A stretch of DNA of 64,000 bases. Source: Rhizobium sp. C4. Its GTDB lineage: Bacteria; Pseudomonadota; Alphaproteobacteria; Rhizobiales; Rhizobiaceae. Where the stretch lies: contig NZ_JAJNCX010000010.1 of assembly GCF_021026315.1 (NCBI RefSeq), positions 124,001 to 188,000 on the forward strand, written 5' to 3'. Below the pieces are notes generated by a model. It was not told the DNA's origin. It ran no database searches and saw nothing but the letters and a program-made list of their open reading frames with translations. Shown here piece after piece: positions 60,905-64,000 of this stretch (within the stretch, counting starts at the first letter, position 1; each line of letters begins with the position of its first letter). A program made the position numbers and the translations under genes.

Positions 60905-63316
60905 ATGCAGTTCAAATCCATCAAATCGAAGATTGCCGTGCTGTCGGGGCTTTGCGTCCTGACGGCAGTCGGCGGTGTTCTTGCCTATGGCATCATTTCG
61001 GCGCAGAGCCGGCAGACATTCGTGACCGAAAATGTGTCGTCGCTGACCGAGGACATGACGAAGGACGGGCTGAAGCGCCTGGCCTCGACGCAGGCCGGCA
61101 TCATCCGGGCCTCGCTGGACGAGGCCTTCGGCGCGGCGCGCAACATGGCGCGGAGCTTCGAAATCGCGGCATCGCAAAAGGAAGGCGAGCCGGCAGAGAT
61201 GCGCCGGGCGCATTTCAATGCGATCCTCCTCAGCGTGCTGAAGGACAATCCGCGCTTCAACGGCACCTACAGTGCCTGGGAGGCCAACGCCATCGACGGC
61301 AAGGACGATCCGTTCAAGGGCAATGCCAAGGTCGGCTCGGATGCCACGGGCCGCTTCCTGCCCTACTGGACGCGCGCAGCCGACGGCAAGATCGATATCC
61401 AGCCGCTGGTCGAATATGACAGCAGCGCCACCCATCCGAACGGTCTCGTCAAGGGCGGCTGGTATATCGGCCCCGCCACGACCGGCAAGGAAAGCCTGCT
61501 GGCGCCGCTGCCATACATCGTGCAGGGCAGGAACGTCTATCTCGCCACCATGTCCGTTCCGATCATGGTCGATGGCAAGTTTGCCGGTGTGGCTGGCGCC
61601 GACTTTGATCTGGCCTTCGTGCAGAAGCTTGCCGAGAGCGTCAAGGCGTCGATCTATGACGGCAAGGCCTCGGTCGATATCGTGACGTCGGCGGGTCTCG
61701 TCGTGGCCTCGAGCGAGCATCCCGACAAGATCGGCGGCAGCTATTCGGCGGTCCGCGGCGATGCCTCCAAGGTTCTGGCGGATATTTCCAAGGGTCTGGA
61801 GTCGGTCGTCGCCGACGACAGGGCTTTCACGGCGCTTGCCCCGATCGTCAACGGCCGCACGCAGTCGACCTGGTCGGTTGTCGTCGATGTCCCGCGCGGC
61901 GTCGCTCTTGCCAAGGCTGATGCGCTCCGCGATGCGCTTTCCGGCCGCAGCCAGCGCGACACGACCCTGCAGCTTGTCGTTTCGGGTGTGATGGGCCTGC
62001 TCGGCATTCTCGCCATGTGGTTCGTTGCCGGCGGCATTGCCGGTCCGATCGGTGCGATGACGGCTGCGATGCGGCGTCTGGCCGGCGGTGACCTGCAGAT
62101 CGAGGTTCCCGGCGAAGGACGCGTTGACGAAATCGGCGCGATGGCCGGAGCCGTCGTTGTCTTCCGCGAGAATGCGATCGCCACCCGCCAGCTGGAAGCC
62201 GATGCCAGCAGCCAGCGCCAGATGTCGGAGGCTGAGCGCCAGCGCGTTGCCGAAGCCGAGCATCGCAAGGCTGCCGAAACGACGCAGGCGACCCAGCAGA
62301 TCGGCCTTGGCCTGCAGCATCTCGCCGATGGCGATCTCGGTTTCCGCCTGACGGAACCCTTCGCCGCCGACTTCGAACAGTTGCGGCAGGACTTCAACCG
62401 CTCGCTCTCGCAGCTCGCCCAGGCCATGTCGGCCGTGGCAACCTCTGCGGACTCCATCGACAGCGGCTCACGCGAAATCAGCCGCAGCGCGGATGACCTG
62501 TCGCGGCGCACCGAACAGCAGGCGGCTTCGCTTGAGGAAACGGCAGCGGCACTCGACGAGATCACCGCCAATGTCAGCAATTCCTCGCAGCGCGCCGACG
62601 AGGCCCGCAAGATTGCTGCCCGCGCCAATGTCAGCGCCACGGAATCCGGTCATGTCGTGGCCGGTGCCGTCGACGCCATCCATCGCATCGAGCAATCCTC
62701 GTCGCAGATCGCCAACATTATCGGCGTGATCGACGAGATTGCCTTCCAGACCAATCTGCTGGCGCTGAATGCCGGTGTCGAGGCGGCGAGAGCCGGCGAT
62801 GCAGGCAAGGGCTTTGCCGTTGTCGCACAGGAAGTCCGCGAGCTTGCCCAGCGCTCTGCGCAGGCCGCCCGCGAGATCAAGGCGCTCATCCAGTCTTCGG
62901 CAACGGAAGTTGGTCACGGCGTGAAGCTCGTCAGCGAGACGGGCGAGGCGCTGAAGACGATTGCCGACTATGTCATCAACATCAACCAGCACATGGACGC
63001 GATAGCCACCTCGGCGCGCGAACAGGCCGTCGGGCTTGCGGAAGTTAACACGGCCGTCAACCAGATGGACCAGGTGACCCAGCAGAACGCCGCGATGGTG
63101 GAAGAGGCCAATGCCGCGAGCGGCGCGCTGGCGGATGAATCGCATACGCTGAAGGAACTGATTGCCCGCTTCAGGCTCGATCATTCCGCCGGCATGCAGG
63201 CCGAGGCCCTGCGGCAGACGGCGCGGGCCATGGCACCGAGGACTGCGGCTCCGGCGGCCCGTCCGAAGCTCGCCGCCAATGGCGGTCGCGTCAGCAACGA
63301 ATGGACCGAGTTCTGA
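60905..63316 (+). CDS. methyl-accepting chemotaxis protein (dCACHE)
   Basis: Transmembrane chemoreceptor of 803 residues. First membrane segment at about 10-32 (IAVLSGLCVLTAVGGVLAYGI), a periplasmic double-CACHE sensor (about 35-350; NGTYSAWEANAIDG, FLPYWTRAADGKI, PYWTR-like ligand-binding segment), second segment about 360-385, HAMP (about 387-440), then the signalling hairpin with IDEIAFQTNLLALNAGVEAA and GFAVVAQEVRELAQRS. It ends NEWTEF, resembling the C-terminal W-x-x-F pentapeptide that tethers CheR/CheB. Start is the ATG giving MQFKSIKSK. Ligand unknown; an upstream PcaR-like half-site hints at a link to aromatic metabolism. Confidence 0.92.
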   Translation: MQFKSIKSKIAVLSGLCVLTAVGGVLAYGIISAQSRQTFVTENVSSLTEDMTKDGLKRLASTQAGIIRASLDEAFGAARNMARSFEIAASQKEGEPAEMRRAHFNAILLSVLKDNPRFNGTYSAWEANAIDGKDDPFKGNAKVGSDATGRFLPYWTRAADGKIDIQPLVEYDSSATHPNGLVKGGWYIGPATTGKESLLAPLPYIVQGRNVYLATMSVPIMVDGKFAGVAGADFDLAFVQKLAESVKASIYDGKASVDIVTSAGLVVASSEHPDKIGGSYSAVRGDASKVLADISKGLESVVADDRAFTALAPIVNGRTQSTWSVVVDVPRGVALAKADALRDALSGRSQRDTTLQLVVSGVMGLLGILAMWFVAGGIAGPIGAMTAAMRRLAGGDLQIEVPGEGRVDEIGAMAGAVVVFRENAIATRQLEADASSQRQMSEAERQRVAEAEHRKAAETTQATQQIGLGLQHLADGDLGFRLTEPFAADFEQLRQDFNRSLSQLAQAMSAVATSADSIDSGSREISRSADDLSRRTEQQAASLEETAAALDEITANVSNSSQRADEARKIAARANVSATESGHVVAGAVDAIHRIEQSSSQIANIIGVIDEIAFQTNLLALNAGVEAARAGDAGKGFAVVAQEVRELAQRSAQAAREIKALIQSSATEVGHGVKLVSETGEALKTIADYVININQHMDAIATSAREQAVGLAEVNTAVNQMDQVTQQNAAMVEEANAASGALADESHTLKELIARFRLDHSAGMQAEALRQTARAMAPRTAAPAARPKLAANGGRVSNEWTEF

Positions 63317-63376
63317 TCGTTCAGCACGTCCGGCGAAACCTGAAGCGCCGGACATGCCTTATCTCTTTGTCTGAAC

Positions 63377-63419
63377 GCAATTCCTGACGCGAAACCGGTT
63401 TCCACTTTCGCTGGATTGC
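63377..63419. repeat. dispersed 44-bp palindromic repeat, copy D
   Basis: GCAATTCCTG...GAAACCGG...CCACTTTCGCTGGATTGC, related to 17994 and 30501/30558. Located after the chemoreceptor gene. Confidence 0.75.
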
Positions 63420-63459
63420 CCTGGCATTCAGGCCCCCATCCCCTCCGGGGGCCGAATGG

Positions 63460-63504
63460 CCGGCGCGCCCGCCCCTCTCTCCACGGCGCGCCGGTCAGTT
63501 TTTT
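63460..63504 (+). terminator. intrinsic terminator on the plus strand
   Basis: A perfect 10-bp stem CCGGCGCGCC / GGCGCGCCGG (63460-63469 with 63485-63494) is followed by TCAG and TTTTTT. It lies about 150 bp beyond the chemoreceptor stop and just 3' of the RES gene, convergent. A second hairpin GGCCCCC/GGGGGCC is at 63431-63453. Confidence 0.7.
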
Positions 63505-63506
63505 CT

Positions 63507-64000
63507 TCAAAGCTCCCACTTGCCGCCCGTGGCGGACAGGCGGATTTCCATCGGATCTCCGGCCACCTCGACCTTCGGGCCACCCAGATCATTCCAGCGA
63601 AACAGATCGAGATGCCAGCCGCCCGGAATGTTGCGCGACGGATCGATGAGGCCATCGGCCCCGGAGGCCCTTGCGATATCGGATGTCTTCCAGGAGGGCG
63701 GTTCGCCACCCGCATCCAGCACCGTCCGCCAGGAGAGATTGGACTGGGTGCGGTCGATGCCGAGCCGGTCGCAAAGCGCTTCGTCATGCTGATCCAGCAC
63801 CATCGCTTCCGTCACCAGCAGCGGCACCAGCATGCGGGGTTTTCCATCCTCGCGCATATATCCGGCAATCGCCCGCATCGCCCATTCCGGCTCGGGGCTC
63901 ATGTAGAGCGCCGGCTGGCCATGCCGGTGATAGCGCCCGGCGCTTTGCGGCGCGGGCGGTTCAAGCACGCTGTCGACACGCCCGGAAAGGATGGCGCGGT
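63507..64000 (-). CDS. RES domain protein (partial, start beyond window)
   Basis: C-terminal about 165 codons of a RES-family NAD+-degrading domain, known as toxins of Xre-RES modules. Visible: an arginine in GRYHRHGQPALYMSPEPEWA, then VPLLVTEAMVLDQHDEAL, and the later SGADGLIDPSRNIPGGWHLDLF-like block (ASGADGLIDPSRN) with the conserved serine. The frame is open to the right edge; an internal GTG (MLEPPAP) exists, but in-frame codons continue upstream, so the true start and any Xre antitoxin lie outside. Confidence 0.75.
   Translation of the reverse strand, partial: RAILSGRVDSVLEPPAPQSAGRYHRHGQPALYMSPEPEWAMRAIAGYMREDGKPRMLVPLLVTEAMVLDQHDEALCDRLGIDRTQSNLSWRTVLDAGGEPPSWKTSDIARASGADGLIDPSRNIPGGWHLDLFRWNDLGGPKVEVAGDPMEIRLSATGGKWEL

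Overview
This is a high-GC chromosomal segment from an alphaproteobacterium of the Rhizobiales, most likely Rhizobiaceae (Agrobacterium/Rhizobium type). The grounds are the gene content (giant NAD-glutamate dehydrogenase, ftsK-lolA-xthA block, glnK-amtB, phbAB with phaR, pca genes, DUF1127 protein), a SAM-II riboswitch on metA, anti-Shine-Dalgarno 'cuckoo' small-RNA hairpins, CtrA boxes (TTAA-N7-TTAA), GANTC (CcrM) sites and dispersed palindromic intergenic repeats. No phage, plasmid or IS backbone is visible. Most of the window is core genome, with small accessory insertions.

Layout. 0-9.4 kb: 3'-truncated NAD-glutamate dehydrogenase, pdxY, a beta-carbonic anhydrase, an MltB-type transglycosylase, asd, xthA and lolA. 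9.5-15.6 kb: ftsK with a CtrA box in its leader, then two ammonium transporter genes and glnK, with a sigma-54-like promoter upstream. 15.7-20.6 kb: tesB, a UbiH-type hydroxylase, a cnoX / Lon-N domain / Trm112-like operon and a YbaK-type tRNA editing protein. 20.8-22.2 kb: tRNA-Gly followed by a low-GC islet with a two-gene toxin-antitoxin pair. 22.2-25.9 kb: a MerR-XRE-cupin regulator divergent from gabT-gabD. 26-31 kb: ParB-like protein, SulP transporter, galM, a VWA protein and brnTA. 31.2-36.2 kb: metA under a SAM-II riboswitch, a MoxR ATPase, and a thiN / ABC-F / VOC operon. 36.2-37.5 kb: a gene-free block of palindromic repeats, then a TPP riboswitch driving thiBPQ.

40.9-48.6 kb: M48 lipoprotein peptidase, carD, fdxA, hslR and a SUV3-type helicase with an arginine/glycine-rich tail. 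Next to it lies an unusual non-coding region with 15 GANTC sites in under 0.5 kb, five GTTAAC hexamers, a perfect CtrA box and direct repeats. 48.6-53.4 kb: a thioesterase, polyhydroxybutyrate genes phbA and phbB with regulator phaR, and a DUF1127 gene followed by four CCTCCTCCC-loop hairpins. 53.5-60.6 kb: an AGE-family sugar isomerase, a PEP-mutase-like lyase, and the lower beta-ketoadipate pathway (pcaB, pcaF, pcaJ, pcaI) with a divergent IclR-type pcaR. 60.9-64 kb: a large chemoreceptor and a partial RES-domain gene.

Themes. Nitrogen: glutamate dehydrogenase, GlnK/Amt and GABA use. Carbon and acyl-CoA: the pca pathway yields acetyl-CoA and succinyl-CoA, and phbAB stores acetyl-CoA as polymer. 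Cofactors: pdxY salvages vitamin B6, and thiBPQ with thiN import thiamine and pyrophosphorylate it. Cell-cycle signals (CtrA, GANTC) appear at ftsK and in the 48-kb intergenic region. The most unusual structure is the 47.9-48.5 kb GANTC/GTTAAC array. The best evidence-backed small-RNA locus is the DUF1127 / CCTCCTCCC hairpin cluster.
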